Positions 27,265 through 37,630 of a stretch of DNA of 64,000 bases are shown here, piece by piece (within the stretch, counting starts at the first letter, position 1; every line of letters starts with the position of its first letter). Source of the DNA: JAUUZQ01 sp964538375 (GTDB lineage Bacteria > Bacteroidota > Bacteroidia > Bacteroidales > GCA-2748055); NCBI GenBank assembly GCA_964538375.1, contig CAZIFQ010000011.1, positions 1-64,000 on the forward strand, in the 5' to 3' direction. Position numbers and translations under genes: made by a program. Under the pieces are notes generated by a model that saw only the letters and a program-made list of their open reading frames with translations, was not told the origin of the DNA and did no database searches.

Positions 27265-28677
27265 ATGCTTAGAAGTATTGCTATTCTTGGAGTTATCATT
27301 TTTTATGCCGGTTCTGTTTTTGCGCAGGATACTGTCGTGACAGTAGAAGCTGACACCTCCTACTTCAAGGTGGATGATGATAACTGGAACATTGTTGAGT
27401 CGACAATTAACGGTAGTACTGAAAATGTAAGGATGCTACTTGATCGGGGAGCAGATCCTAATTCCGTTTCTTCAATCGGGAATTCAGCACTTATATATGC
27501 TGCTGAAAAAGGAAATATTGAGATAATGAGGATGCTTGTTGAAAGTGGAGCCGATATCAATGCCTCGGGATTCAGGAAGGAGACTCCTTTGTTCATGACC
27601 ATCTTTAGCAATGATTTCCAGGCAACCAAATTCTTCCTGGAGAACGGTGCCGATCCGAATATTAAAGATGAGCTGGGTGTTACTCCACTGATGTATGCTG
27701 CAGCAACAAATCAATACCAAAGTGCCGACCTGCTCATGTTTTACGATGCAGATGAAAATGTGGCTGATGCAGATGGGAACAGCCCCCTTTTAACTTCAGT
27801 TACCTTCGAAAATTTAGAAACTTCTGATGTGCTTCTGCAAAACGGTCTATCTCCTGATGTGCAGGATATTCACGGTAATACTCCGGCTATAGTATCCACT
27901 CAGCATGGAAATATCGAGATTCTTAAATTGCTATTGGATTACCACGCAGATGTGAATATCACCAATAATAAGAACTATTCTCCCCTGGCATATGCAATTA
28001 CTTTCAACGATTATAAAACCGCAGCCTTGCTTATTGAGCACGATGCTGATGTCGACCATCAAATCAGTCCGGGAAGAAATATCATTGAGCTCGCAAGAAT
28101 TTCGGGAAATGATTCATTGGTATCACTATTAAAAGAGAAAGATGCAGATTTGCTAAAAAGACCGGATTTTTCTGAATTTCAGTTCAGTTGGGGAAACTCT
28201 TTCAATACCAAAGATTATTTTGTTCATTTCAGGGGTGCAATAGTGGATCAGAAATATGGGTATTTCATCCAGACCGGATTTGATTACAGGCCAATTTTAC
28301 TAAAGGTTCAAACAACAATCTCTGATACCATTTATCAGTTCAGGGAGAGAAGGATTGGTTGGAGTCATAGCATTGGTAAGCTATTTCAGTTATATGAATC
28401 TCCAAATGGAATGAATATTTCAGCTTATGTTGCTGCAAACGGTTATTTATCATTCCCAAAATATTTAGGTACCTCTGGTGCCCCTGCGGTTCAATACGAT
28501 CTTATTCCTTCAGCCGGAGCTATGATATCAGGAGATAATGTTGGATTGAAAGTCGGAGCTGAATGGTACAAATTTGGGACCTTACTTGAATCGGGATTGA
28601 AAGTAAATATTACATTATTCTTCAAGTTGGTCAGTCCTCAAGAGAATTACGACCGAAAAGAGATAAACTGGGAATGA
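27265..28677 (+). CDS. Secreted ankyrin-repeat protein with C-terminal beta-barrel-like domain
   Basis: A 470-residue protein with a signal peptide (cleavage near VFAQD). Residues about 40-295 hold around eight ankyrin repeats (LLDRGADPNSVSSIGNSALIYAAEKGN, LLENGADPNIKDELGVTPLMYAA and others). Residues about 300-470 are beta-rich with aromatic strand ends (YFVHFRGAIV, YGYFIQTGFDY, GMNISAYVAANGYLSF), like a small outer-membrane barrel. Ankyrin repeats normally mediate protein contact; the fusion to a barrel suggests envelope display towards the periplasm. The stop overlaps the downstream lipoprotein gene by four bases. Confidence 0.72.
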   Translation: MLRSIAILGVIIFYAGSVFAQDTVVTVEADTSYFKVDDDNWNIVESTINGSTENVRMLLDRGADPNSVSSIGNSALIYAAEKGNIEIMRMLVESGADINASGFRKETPLFMTIFSNDFQATKFFLENGADPNIKDELGVTPLMYAAATNQYQSADLLMFYDADENVADADGNSPLLTSVTFENLETSDVLLQNGLSPDVQDIHGNTPAIVSTQHGNIEILKLLLDYHADVNITNNKNYSPLAYAITFNDYKTAALLIEHDADVDHQISPGRNIIELARISGNDSLVSLLKEKDADLLKRPDFSEFQFSWGNSFNTKDYFVHFRGAIVDQKYGYFIQTGFDYRPILLKVQTTISDTIYQFRERRIGWSHSIGKLFQLYESPNGMNISAYVAANGYLSFPKYLGTSGAPAVQYDLIPSAGAMISGDNVGLKVGAEWYKFGTLLESGLKVNITLFFKLVSPQENYDRKEINWE

Positions 28678-29108
28678 AAAAGATAAAATATATAAGCAAA
28701 ATTATATTAATATTTATCATTGCTATAAGTATTAAGACAACGGGCTGCGAACAAGAGGACCTGGATTTCTATATCGATTGCAACGATTGTCTGACAGCAC
28801 CTCCGGATTCAAGTTCTCTGATTGTTTATCTTACCATAAACGAAGAAAATCCTTCTGTCCCGTTGGTTTTCTACGAGGGAGATTATGAGGCCAATATCAT
28901 AGACTGGATTGATACCTCATATAACGATACCTTATATCTCTATTCTGAAGTTGGAATTGAGTATTCAGTGAAAGCTAGTTATCAGAAGGATGGAGAAACA
29001 ATTATAGCCGTAGATGGTGATAAATTAAGGGTTGTTGATGGTGAAGGTGAATGCTATCCACCTTGTTATGTTATCAGGGGAGGTACACTGGATCTCCGAC
29101 TGAAATAA
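28674..29108 (+). CDS. Small lipoprotein, partner of the ankyrin-barrel protein
   Basis: A 144-residue protein with a long N-terminal hydrophobic helix and a lipobox-like IKTTGC (Cys about 25), followed by an acidic linker rich in Cys (DFYIDCNDCL, later CYPPCYVI). The mature part is about 120 residues of predicted beta strands. I recognise no family. The ATGA overlap with the ankyrin gene means they are co-translated and probably act together at the envelope. Confidence 0.65.
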   Translation: MKKIKYISKIILIFIIAISIKTTGCEQEDLDFYIDCNDCLTAPPDSSSLIVYLTINEENPSVPLVFYEGDYEANIIDWIDTSYNDTLYLYSEVGIEYSVKASYQKDGETIIAVDGDKLRVVDGEGECYPPCYVIRGGTLDLRLK

Positions 29109-29111
29109 ATT

Positions 29112-32100
29112 CTATTTCGAATAGATAAATTTACCGGTAAAAACCAAAACTCCTTCTTTATCGAAAATTCTGATATTGAATATTCCCATGGAAGGTAAAC
29201 TGCCATTCAATAAGATTGGCGATTTATCAGCGCTTATTTTGCTGTCCATTACTTCTCTGCCAAGCTCATCAGTAATACTTACGGTGCAAGGAAACCCTAT
29301 GTCTCTCCCGGCTTCAATGATTAAGATATCTGAACTTGGATTTGGATAGAGCTTTATCTTGCTGCGCAAATCGAGCCCAACGGCTGTCTCGACCCAGTAG
29401 ATACTTCCATCAACAGAATTATTCTCTGCTACGCTATCTTCAGCCAGTTCAACATGGTAATCATGCCAACCTGTCTCTAACCACTCATAATACTCGTTAA
29501 CCAGGTTCAGGGAAGATTCTGTTGACGAGCCAGGTTCCAGGTTGATTGTTGATTTCCCGCTAAAACTATATTCCTCATCAATGGTCACCACGAATTTAAA
29601 GTCATCAATGACGATATTACCTGAATTTTCAATTAAAGCAATAAGATTCACATACGCCCTGTTAGCGGTATCGTGATTGAGATATGAGATAGATAGATCC
29701 GGATATTCATAGTGGTCAATTTCTGCACTAAGGGTATCATTCCAGTGCCAGGAATCTTCATTGGCACGAATAACTACTTGCAGAAAATGTTTACGCACAT
29801 CGGATAAATCAATAGTTCCGGGCACCTCAATCTCTTTAATCTTTCCGGGGAGAATTGTACTGTCGATGCTCACCTCGGTCCAGGCATTATCATTGTTTTT
29901 AAACCTGACAGAAAAATGATCTATAGTATCCATCCCGTAATTAATAAGCATAAGCTTTAGCGTTTCATTCATCAAGTTCGCCCCAAAACGAGGAATGTCT
30001 ATACTATCAATACTCAAATCAGGTATGAATGCATTTGAAGGAAAGAGAATATTATCGATCCATGCTGCATCTTGTCCTGATTTAGTATTACTGTCTTTTA
30101 TATATTTCCATTCCAGGTTATGGAATCCACTGTTTAGAAAATGGGAATAACGCGCCCATCCGTATTCTCCAGACCAGCGCTTCACTTCATCTCCATCGAC
30201 ATAAAATCTCAAATGATCGTATCCCAGCTCAGAAGAAACCTTGAAATTGAATGCAATGCTATCATCTTCAAAAGTATGCACATTTATTGACGCTGATGTG
30301 GATTGCCTGTCATTTATCTCTGCAGATCTGAGAGAGGCAGGGCCATAGTAATACTCCACAGTATCTCTTTGCCAATCCATAGTTATCCAGGGCAAACAAG
30401 ATAATGTGTCCGTTGAAAAATCTTCCATGTACTTACCAATGATCATAATTAAATTTTCCAGGACATAATTACCATCCCCTATATCTATTGGCACAAGGTA
30501 AAAGTCACTTTGTTCATCTAATGCAGGTATCGTAATGTCTGCAGAAAAAATAACAGACTCTCCAGTATCAATTTTTTGTCCTCTTAGAATTTGTTTTTCC
30601 GGGAAAATAGTATCTGCAATCGCAAAAGCTATTATAATTGAGTCCGAAGAGAAGCTGCCTGAATTTTCAATTTCGAAATTCATCTGAATATCTTCGCCTT
30701 CTTCTAAAATACCATTTCCATTTCCCGGGATATCATCTTCTACCGAAAATGATTTGACTTTTAGAATCGGGGCATGCAAAAGCAGCGTATGACTTAATGA
30801 ATTAGATGTGATATCTGACTCCCGTATGAAACTCATTATTGCTGATGATAAATCTGTTACAGCATCCTTAACTTCGAATGAAAAAACATTTTCCAGCAGA
30901 ATAGTATCTTCCGGATTTACCACCGGAAGGGTTACAAGGGAATCTATAATTCTAATATTATCAGTAGCACTAAAAATCAGCGCAGACTCTTCTGATGCTC
31001 CAACAGATACATTACATATTTCAATATTAAAGGCTGCCTGTTCCCCGTTGGTTAAAATTCCATCTTCAGCAATCGACTCATTTACAAGAGCTATACTTAC
31101 CAAATCGAAAATACCAACATCAGGAATTTGTCTGAAAACAGGTTGCCTTTTTTCGCCGGTGACTACCAGCAGGATGGTATCACCCCTGAACTCTTCGGGT
31201 ATGGAAAGTGATACCTCGCCAAGTGTGCCTGTATGTTGGGCATCCAATAGTATACCATTGGATGAGATTGCAACATAATCATATGGAGATGCCTGAACAT
31301 CAACCAAACTCGCATCCGGGGCCAGTGAGGCAGGAAATGTGATAGGCAGATTTTCCGGAACAGTAAACCATGGAACAAGTGTTGGATCTCCCAACAATTG
31401 ATATATCTCCCAGTAATATTGCTTTCGCACACTGCTACTTTGCTGAACGGTCATATTTCCTGCAAATACCATCTCTCCAACGCTTGGCGACCACTCTTCA
31501 AGTAGTTCAGCACCGTCATGAAACACCTTGTCATAAAATCCAAAGCTTGTCGATCCATAATCAGGATTTGCAGTAATAGGTCCCACTCCCACTGCCCAAT
31601 AGAAATCTTCTTCCCAGTAAGAGACATTGGTACAACCGATATACGCGATGGCACCCTTTCCTTCTGCTTTGACAACCGCCTCAGCAAAACAGTCTGATGA
31701 GTCCATATCAAATACATTGGTACTACATCCGTTTCCAATTAATAAAGGATATTTATGGGCATTCGTAAGTGATTCAACATGACCTGTCCTGAATGCAGGG
31801 TCCAGCCAGCCGTAATATTCACCATGACCTGTATAGTTCACAAGCGCCGCCCCTTCAGAAACTGCTGCAAGTATCTCTGCATCACTTGAACTTGCCTCAG
31901 GATGGAAAAAAACATTCGCGTCTATATCATGCGCAGTATTGAAGTAGTAATTTGCTGCATAATTGATCTGACCATTACCTTCAAGATAACCGTGAGTTCG
32001 ATCATAACCTGCAATTAAGATGGATTTGTTCAGAAATTCAGGATCGGGAAAGTTATACTGCTCATATTCCAGTATCTTATCAATAACAGCTGTCAGCTCG

Positions 32101-33161
32101 GCCTCATTTTTCACTGCAATCCTTCCGGAAAATAATTCAGGAAGGTAGTCGCCAACACTGTCATAGCATGTATAGTAAAGATCAGTCGTTTGTCCTGAAC
32201 CTTGAGATAGTGGTACATGCTCAACATCACCTGCAATAAGGAGGTATGATGGTTTTTCGACACCATCAGGAGGTGTATTATAGAGTCCTGAGAGATAGGT
32301 CTTGATTGCTTCCCGGTCTTTGCCCACTTCGGGATCATCAGTGTATGCCTCAATTACGTGGAATCCTTTTTTCCTCTTCCACTCCACCAATGGTTTTAAT
32401 GACTCACTAAACATGGAGTCAGACAGTATCACCAGGGTCATTGGCTTGTCTCTGATTACTTTTTTCAGTACAGAAGGTTGCTCTTCGCGAATAACTGAAT
32501 TCAATGCCCTTTTGAACACCCGGGATTCAATTATTTCTCCATGCTCCTCAATGGTATTCTCAGGCACTAATTGCCCCGAAATATTATAGAAAACCTTTAT
32601 TTTATTTTCCGTGGGATGATATTGAACAGGGTTGAAAATGAATCTGCCAATTTTTACACCACGCATCCTGCCTTCATCTTCCAGGTCAGTTAATAATAAA
32701 TAAATCCAATCGTCAGAATTATAAATTGAATCATTGAACCAAAATTTCACCTCTTGTTCATCCTCTTTTTTCTGAAGAGATGGCTGAGCCGGCATGATGG
32801 AAGAATTATTGAAATAATCATCCAGGTCAATAATTACTGAATCGATATGAGTAAGAATTAAATCATAATTTCCCGGACTGTTTTTCTCCACAAGAGATGA
32901 AAAAACCGGAAGTGAAGGCGCTCCCGGAGAAGCAAAATTATAATAATCCGGTATGGATAAATTAATGTATTTATCACCCTTTATATCAACCTCTTCTGCA
33001 AATATAGCTGACACAGAAAAACTAAAAGTTACGATCCCTTCAGATATCTCCAATACTGAACTGTTTTCAGCAGGTGCCAAAGGAATTTCTGCAACACGGA
33101 ACTCCTGAGCCCCGGCAGTAAAAAACATCCCTAATAAAAGCAACAGAAAGAATTCTCTCAT
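29112..33161 (-). CDS. Gingipain-family (C25) cysteine protease with T9SS type A sorting domain
   Basis: With the ATG at 33161 the protein has 1349 residues and a signal peptide (MREFFLLLLLGMFF, cleavage near GAQEF); a TTG at 33191 is an alternative start. Order: propeptide-like N-terminal domain (about 20-220), C25 catalytic domain (about 240-610) with the active-site His in NYTGHGEYYGW and Cys in IGNGCSTNVFD, then long beta-sandwich regions, and a C-terminal Por secretion (type A) domain (KLYPNPSSD, ending in KFIYSK). The family includes gingipains and the T9SS sortase PorU; this one carries its own sorting signal, so it is cargo. It converges with the lipoprotein gene. Confidence 0.9.
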   Translation of the reverse strand: MREFFLLLLLGMFFTAGAQEFRVAEIPLAPAENSSVLEISEGIVTFSFSVSAIFAEEVDIKGDKYINLSIPDYYNFASPGAPSLPVFSSLVEKNSPGNYDLILTHIDSVIIDLDDYFNNSSIMPAQPSLQKKEDEQEVKFWFNDSIYNSDDWIYLLLTDLEDEGRMRGVKIGRFIFNPVQYHPTENKIKVFYNISGQLVPENTIEEHGEIIESRVFKRALNSVIREEQPSVLKKVIRDKPMTLVILSDSMFSESLKPLVEWKRKKGFHVIEAYTDDPEVGKDREAIKTYLSGLYNTPPDGVEKPSYLLIAGDVEHVPLSQGSGQTTDLYYTCYDSVGDYLPELFSGRIAVKNEAELTAVIDKILEYEQYNFPDPEFLNKSILIAGYDRTHGYLEGNGQINYAANYYFNTAHDIDANVFFHPEASSSDAEILAAVSEGAALVNYTGHGEYYGWLDPAFRTGHVESLTNAHKYPLLIGNGCSTNVFDMDSSDCFAEAVVKAEGKGAIAYIGCTNVSYWEEDFYWAVGVGPITANPDYGSTSFGFYDKVFHDGAELLEEWSPSVGEMVFAGNMTVQQSSSVRKQYYWEIYQLLGDPTLVPWFTVPENLPITFPASLAPDASLVDVQASPYDYVAISSNGILLDAQHTGTLGEVSLSIPEEFRGDTILLVVTGEKRQPVFRQIPDVGIFDLVSIALVNESIAEDGILTNGEQAAFNIEICNVSVGASEESALIFSATDNIRIIDSLVTLPVVNPEDTILLENVFSFEVKDAVTDLSSAIMSFIRESDITSNSLSHTLLLHAPILKVKSFSVEDDIPGNGNGILEEGEDIQMNFEIENSGSFSSDSIIIAFAIADTIFPEKQILRGQKIDTGESVIFSADITIPALDEQSDFYLVPIDIGDGNYVLENLIMIIGKYMEDFSTDTLSCLPWITMDWQRDTVEYYYGPASLRSAEINDRQSTSASINVHTFEDDSIAFNFKVSSELGYDHLRFYVDGDEVKRWSGEYGWARYSHFLNSGFHNLEWKYIKDSNTKSGQDAAWIDNILFPSNAFIPDLSIDSIDIPRFGANLMNETLKLMLINYGMDTIDHFSVRFKNNDNAWTEVSIDSTILPGKIKEIEVPGTIDLSDVRKHFLQVVIRANEDSWHWNDTLSAEIDHYEYPDLSISYLNHDTANRAYVNLIALIENSGNIVIDDFKFVVTIDEEYSFSGKSTINLEPGSSTESSLNLVNEYYEWLETGWHDYHVELAEDSVAENNSVDGSIYWVETAVGLDLRSKIKLYPNPSSDILIIEAGRDIGFPCTVSITDELGREVMDSKISADKSPILLNGSLPSMGIFNIRIFDKEGVLVFTGKFIYSK

Positions 33162-33334
33162 AGCAAATCGTAAGTATTTTCCTCTATTCAAATGTAATTA
33201 AAAAGAAAAACTTTCCTTTTAGAATAACCAATTTGGAGAAGGAAGGTTGCCTTCTATATAAAAAAACAATACAAATATTAGATTGTTAAGCATATTTTAG
33301 ATATTTTAGATTGCTTAAAAAGTGATTTATCGCA

Positions 33335-36300
33335 ATGATTAGACGTACTGCAATTCTGTCAATACTAGTAGTTTTTGCCCTGCAAAGCTTCGGACAGGTC
33401 AATAAGTTTGGCATTCCCAAGGTTACCAACTATCCTCATATTGTCACCAATGGAAGTGAGCAGAACTGGGCCATTACCCAGGATCACAGGGGAGTAATTT
33501 ATGTAGGAAATGATGACAAGGGTATTCTCGAATATGATGGCAATAAGTGGAGAAATATCTATATCCCGAATAACAGTAAAATTCGTTCTTTAGCAACAGC
33601 CGACGATGGAACAGTATATGTTGGTGCCGTAGCTGAGCTTGGATATCTCAAGCCAGATATGAACGGCGATCTTCAATATCAATCATTGATTCCCGAAAAT
33701 GACACGACTTTCCCGGTGTTTGGAGATATTTGGAAGACCTACAGTAACAGTGATAATATCTACTTTTGTAGTGAAAGACACATCATAATTTACTCTACTG
33801 ACACTAAAACATTTAGTGTTGTAGAAACCTATGAGCATACGCTATTTTGCTTCTTTGAAAATGAGAAGCTCTACTGTGGGGCCTTTCTCGATGGATTGGT
33901 TGAATTGCGGGAAGACACCGTAGTCAAATCTCTTGGGGGCTCCTTTTACTCAAGAAAAAATATTTTCGGACTTGCCTCCTATGACTCTGAAAATCTGATT
34001 ATTGGAACCCCTCAGGATGGCCTGACTATCTACAATATTGAAACAGGCAATGTTGATTCTACTTTTTCATCAACAGAAACTAAACAATATATACAAAACC
34101 ACTACATATACAACCTGCTAAAACTTCCAACAAATGATTTTTTAGTTTCAACTGCAGATGGAGGCATGCTTGTTGTGTCCCATAAAGGTGAATTAAAAGA
34201 GATTATTTCCAGAGAAGAAGGACTGCAAGACCTTACCATATATTCCTCCTATGTAAACCCGGATATTTCTCCCTATCCCCCTGTGTGGTCTGCACTAAGT
34301 CTGGGTATTGCCAAAACTGACTTCAATTCACCTTTAAAAAATTTCACTACTGAAGATGGATACCAGGGACTGATTCTTAATATTTCATCCTTAGGTGATC
34401 AATTATTTATTGGGACAAGTACAGGTCTGTATTCAATGAAAACTATTGATGGGAAATCATCTTTCGTTCCGATCGATCGCATGAATTTCAGAGTGTGGAA
34501 GTTTCAAAATTTTGTCTTGAATACTGGCGAAGAAGTTTTACTTGCTATTACAGCTGAGGGTATCTACCAGATACACAAAAATGGCAAAGTTGTTGCTCTT
34601 GATGATAAGATAAGAGACAAATCTGATCCGGAGGGAAGTAAATTCTGGGGCTATACCATTCTCCAGGATCCCAATAATGAAAATCGAATTCTACTTGGAA
34701 GAACAACCTCAATAAACTTCCTCATTTATAGGAATGGAGTATGGTATCAAGAGTATAGTCTTGAAAAAGTTAAAGGTCCGGTTATATCCCTGGAAATAGA
34801 TAATAATGGGGATTTATTTTTTGGCACAGAGCTAAATGGTATCGGAAAATACAATCCAAAAGACACCCTTACTCCTCCAATTTATTATGGTGAAGAGAGT
34901 GGATTACCTGTTTTGACTGAAAACTCTGTATTGCGAATTGGAGATGAGTTGGTATTCGGTACCCAGGATGGGATTTATAAATACAATGAGGAGAACGATA
35001 ACTTTGAAGAAAAATCCATCTACAATCAATATCTGCCAGAAGGAACAAACTGGATTTATACTCTTTATAAAGACCAGGATGGAGTTATTTGGATAAGTTA
35101 TGAAAATAGCAAATTAGGATGGTTGGTATCGTATTTAGAACCTGTTGCAGATGGGTTTGTTGCTATTCAAAAACCATTTTATTCACTGAGCAATTTATCT
35201 TCTACTGATGCTTTCTTCAGTGATCAAAGTGGAAGTGTATGGTTTCCTAAATCAAATTTACTTTACCATTTCCAAAAGGGAGTTGAAATGCCTGAATCAA
35301 GCTACCGCGCCCTTGTGCGAAAGGTAACTCTAGGATCAGATTCTATAATTTACAATGGGGCCTATCCAAAAAAGAATGAGTCAGGAGGCTTTGATCTCGG
35401 AGAATTTCAGGATGCAGAGTTGATTCCGCATATCAAGCACAGTGAAAACAATATAGAGTTCAGATGGAGTGCTCCCTATTTTGACCAGGAAGAAGCGGTT
35501 GAATACAGTTATTACTTAGACGGATTCTCTTCGGCATGGTCTGACTGGGAGAAAGTGATATACAAAGACTTCACCAACCTGCCCAATGGCACTTACAACT
35601 TTAGGATAAAAGCAAAGAATATTTACCGGGATGAAAGTGTGGAAGATTCATTTACTTTTATCATTAAGAGACCCTGGTATCTGACTATAGTAGCATTTTT
35701 TGTTTACCTGATATTAGCAGTACTCATTGTTTATGTCATCATAATTTTATATACGAGACGTCTAAAAAATGAGAATATCAGGTTGGAAGGCATTATCCAG
35801 GAGCGGACTGCTAAAATAATGAAACAGAAGGAGGAACTGACTGACAGCATTGAATATGCCAGTCGCATACAAAGAGCATTACTGCCTCCTGATAAAATAC
35901 TCAATAAACATGATTTGGATCACTTTATTCTGTTCAGGCCCAGAGATATTGTGAGTGGAGACTTCTATTGGATTGGAACGAATGGTGGCAAATTATTTAT
36001 TGTTGCTGCCGATTGTACGGGACATGGAGTGCCAGGAGCATTCATGAGTATGCTGGGAATTTCATTTTTAGATGAGATTATTATCAAATCAGGCATCTCT
36101 CAAACCAATGAGATTCTTGATTCCCTGAGACAACATGTGATTACTTCTCTTAGACAAACGGGTAAGAGCATGGCTGAGTCTACTAAAGATGGAATGGACC
36201 TTGCCATGATTTCAATTGACCAGGAGAGCAAGGCAATTCAATATTCAGGGGCCTATAATCCACTCTATTCCGTGAGAGAACTTAACAAAGAAGAGAAAGC

Positions 36301-36673
36301 TATCCTACTAAAAGGTGGAGATTTGGAACTAGACAGGGGTGACTTACACAACGACACACATATTCTTCTCCAGGTGAAGGCAGATCAAATGCCAATTGGA
36401 ATCTCTGAGAAAGATTTTGATTTCTCAGCTAAAACAATTGAAGATGTAAAATCATCTACGCTATATCTTTTCTCTGATGGATATGTTGATCAGTTTGGCG
36501 GACCAAATGGAAAGAAACTAATGGCGAAAAACTTCAAGAAGCTATTGTTAGAAATCCAAAATCTATCCATGGAAAAACAAGGAGAAAAACTTGATAAGTT
36601 GCTTGTTGAATGGATGGGAGATATTAGCCAGATAGATGATGTGCTGATTATTGGTGTAAAACTGGGCAAGTAG
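33335..36673 (+). CDS. Propeller-sensor SpoIIE-type PP2C phosphatase
   Basis: A 1112-residue protein with a signal peptide (cleavage near FGQVN). Residues about 30-640 form two-component-regulator-type beta-propeller repeats (GTSTGLYSM, DNNGDLFFGTELNGIGKY, DQDGVIWISY). A Y_Y_Y-type beta domain follows (about 690-775), one membrane helix (about 780-805), a coiled coil (about 805-845), then a SpoIIE/PP2C phosphatase domain (about 850-1112) with SGDFYWIG, DCTGHGVPGAFMS and FSDGYVDQFGG. The layout implies a periplasmic sensor that controls a cytoplasmic Ser/Thr phosphatase. Its likely substrate class is a SiaC/anti-sigma-antagonist-type phosphoprotein. Confidence 0.9.
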   Translation: MIRRTAILSILVVFALQSFGQVNKFGIPKVTNYPHIVTNGSEQNWAITQDHRGVIYVGNDDKGILEYDGNKWRNIYIPNNSKIRSLATADDGTVYVGAVAELGYLKPDMNGDLQYQSLIPENDTTFPVFGDIWKTYSNSDNIYFCSERHIIIYSTDTKTFSVVETYEHTLFCFFENEKLYCGAFLDGLVELREDTVVKSLGGSFYSRKNIFGLASYDSENLIIGTPQDGLTIYNIETGNVDSTFSSTETKQYIQNHYIYNLLKLPTNDFLVSTADGGMLVVSHKGELKEIISREEGLQDLTIYSSYVNPDISPYPPVWSALSLGIAKTDFNSPLKNFTTEDGYQGLILNISSLGDQLFIGTSTGLYSMKTIDGKSSFVPIDRMNFRVWKFQNFVLNTGEEVLLAITAEGIYQIHKNGKVVALDDKIRDKSDPEGSKFWGYTILQDPNNENRILLGRTTSINFLIYRNGVWYQEYSLEKVKGPVISLEIDNNGDLFFGTELNGIGKYNPKDTLTPPIYYGEESGLPVLTENSVLRIGDELVFGTQDGIYKYNEENDNFEEKSIYNQYLPEGTNWIYTLYKDQDGVIWISYENSKLGWLVSYLEPVADGFVAIQKPFYSLSNLSSTDAFFSDQSGSVWFPKSNLLYHFQKGVEMPESSYRALVRKVTLGSDSIIYNGAYPKKNESGGFDLGEFQDAELIPHIKHSENNIEFRWSAPYFDQEEAVEYSYYLDGFSSAWSDWEKVIYKDFTNLPNGTYNFRIKAKNIYRDESVEDSFTFIIKRPWYLTIVAFFVYLILAVLIVYVIIILYTRRLKNENIRLEGIIQERTAKIMKQKEELTDSIEYASRIQRALLPPDKILNKHDLDHFILFRPRDIVSGDFYWIGTNGGKLFIVAADCTGHGVPGAFMSMLGISFLDEIIIKSGISQTNEILDSLRQHVITSLRQTGKSMAESTKDGMDLAMISIDQESKAIQYSGAYNPLYSVRELNKEEKAILLKGGDLELDRGDLHNDTHILLQVKADQMPIGISEKDFDFSAKTIEDVKSSTLYLFSDGYVDQFGGPNGKKLMAKNFKKLLLEIQNLSMEKQGEKLDKLLVEWMGDISQIDDVLIIGVKLGK

Positions 36674-36744
36674 GCCATGCCTTTCTCAACAGTATTGTTT
36701 ATGTATCCCCGGTTCAATCAATTGATCGGGAAATTTTGTATAGA

Positions 36745-37563
36745 ATGAGTCCTACCAATTCAAATAATGAAAAACTCAGCCGCGAAGAGCTGCTGGAGCA
36801 AAGAAAAGAGTTGATTTCCAGTATAAAGTATGCAAGTTTTATCCAGGAAGCTATCCTGCCAGACGCAAAATACCTCGAAAAAATATTAAACGAATACTTC
36901 ATCCTGTACCTCCCCAGGGATATTGTTAGCGGGGACTTCTATTTCTGTACAAAAATTGAAAATTATGTCATCGCTGCTGCAGGAGACTGCACCGGGCATG
37001 GAGTCCCCGGAGCTTTAATGAGCATTATGGGGGCCTCATTCTTAAATGAAATCATAAGCGGTAAAGGACCATGGAAGCCAAGCAGAATCTTAAACCTACT
37101 AAGGGAAAGAGTTATGAAAGCCCTGCATCAAACTGGCAAAGATGATGAGAACAAAGATGCCATAGATATGGCTCTATGTGTCTTTAATGAAGATACGGGA
37201 GAGTTACAGTTTTCAGGTGCCAATAATCCATTGTACCATATTAGGAATGGCACATTGACTGAGATAAAGGCAAATAAGATGCCAGTGGGAATTAATGCAA
37301 TTGATGAAGAGTCTTTTACCAACCATTCCATCAGGTTAATCTCAGATGATATGGTATATATCTTTTCAGATGGCTACGCTGATCAATTTGGAGGTGTGCA
37401 TGAAAAAAAATTCAAGTATAGTCCTTTAAAAGTGTTACTTACGGAAATATCAGATAAGGAATTGCATCTCCAAAGAGAAATATTGCTGGAAAGATTAAAT
37501 TCCTGGAAAGGAAAAAATGAACAGGTAGATGATATCATCGTCTTCGGAATTAAATTCCTTTGA
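36745..37563 (+). CDS. Soluble SpoIIE-type PP2C phosphatase
   Basis: With the ATG at 36745 the protein has 272 residues; the frame extends to a TTG at 36736. It has an N-terminal helix (SREELLEQRKELISS) and then a SpoIIE-like PP2C domain with metal-binding motifs SGDFYFC, DCTGHGVPGALMS and FSDGYADQFGG. It matches the C-terminal part of the preceding gene closely (for example SIKYASFIQEAILP and SIEYASRIQRALLP), so it is a paralogue without sensor or membrane helix. The pair may work on the same target with different inputs. Confidence 0.9.
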   Translation: MSPTNSNNEKLSREELLEQRKELISSIKYASFIQEAILPDAKYLEKILNEYFILYLPRDIVSGDFYFCTKIENYVIAAAGDCTGHGVPGALMSIMGASFLNEIISGKGPWKPSRILNLLRERVMKALHQTGKDDENKDAIDMALCVFNEDTGELQFSGANNPLYHIRNGTLTEIKANKMPVGINAIDEESFTNHSIRLISDDMVYIFSDGYADQFGGVHEKKFKYSPLKVLLTEISDKELHLQREILLERLNSWKGKNEQVDDIIVFGIKFL

Positions 37564-37630
37564 CAAGCTAAATTGTAACTTTCTTCGCATTTTTTCAGTA
37601 TTATTGCTTTAATAAACTACCGTATAACTA

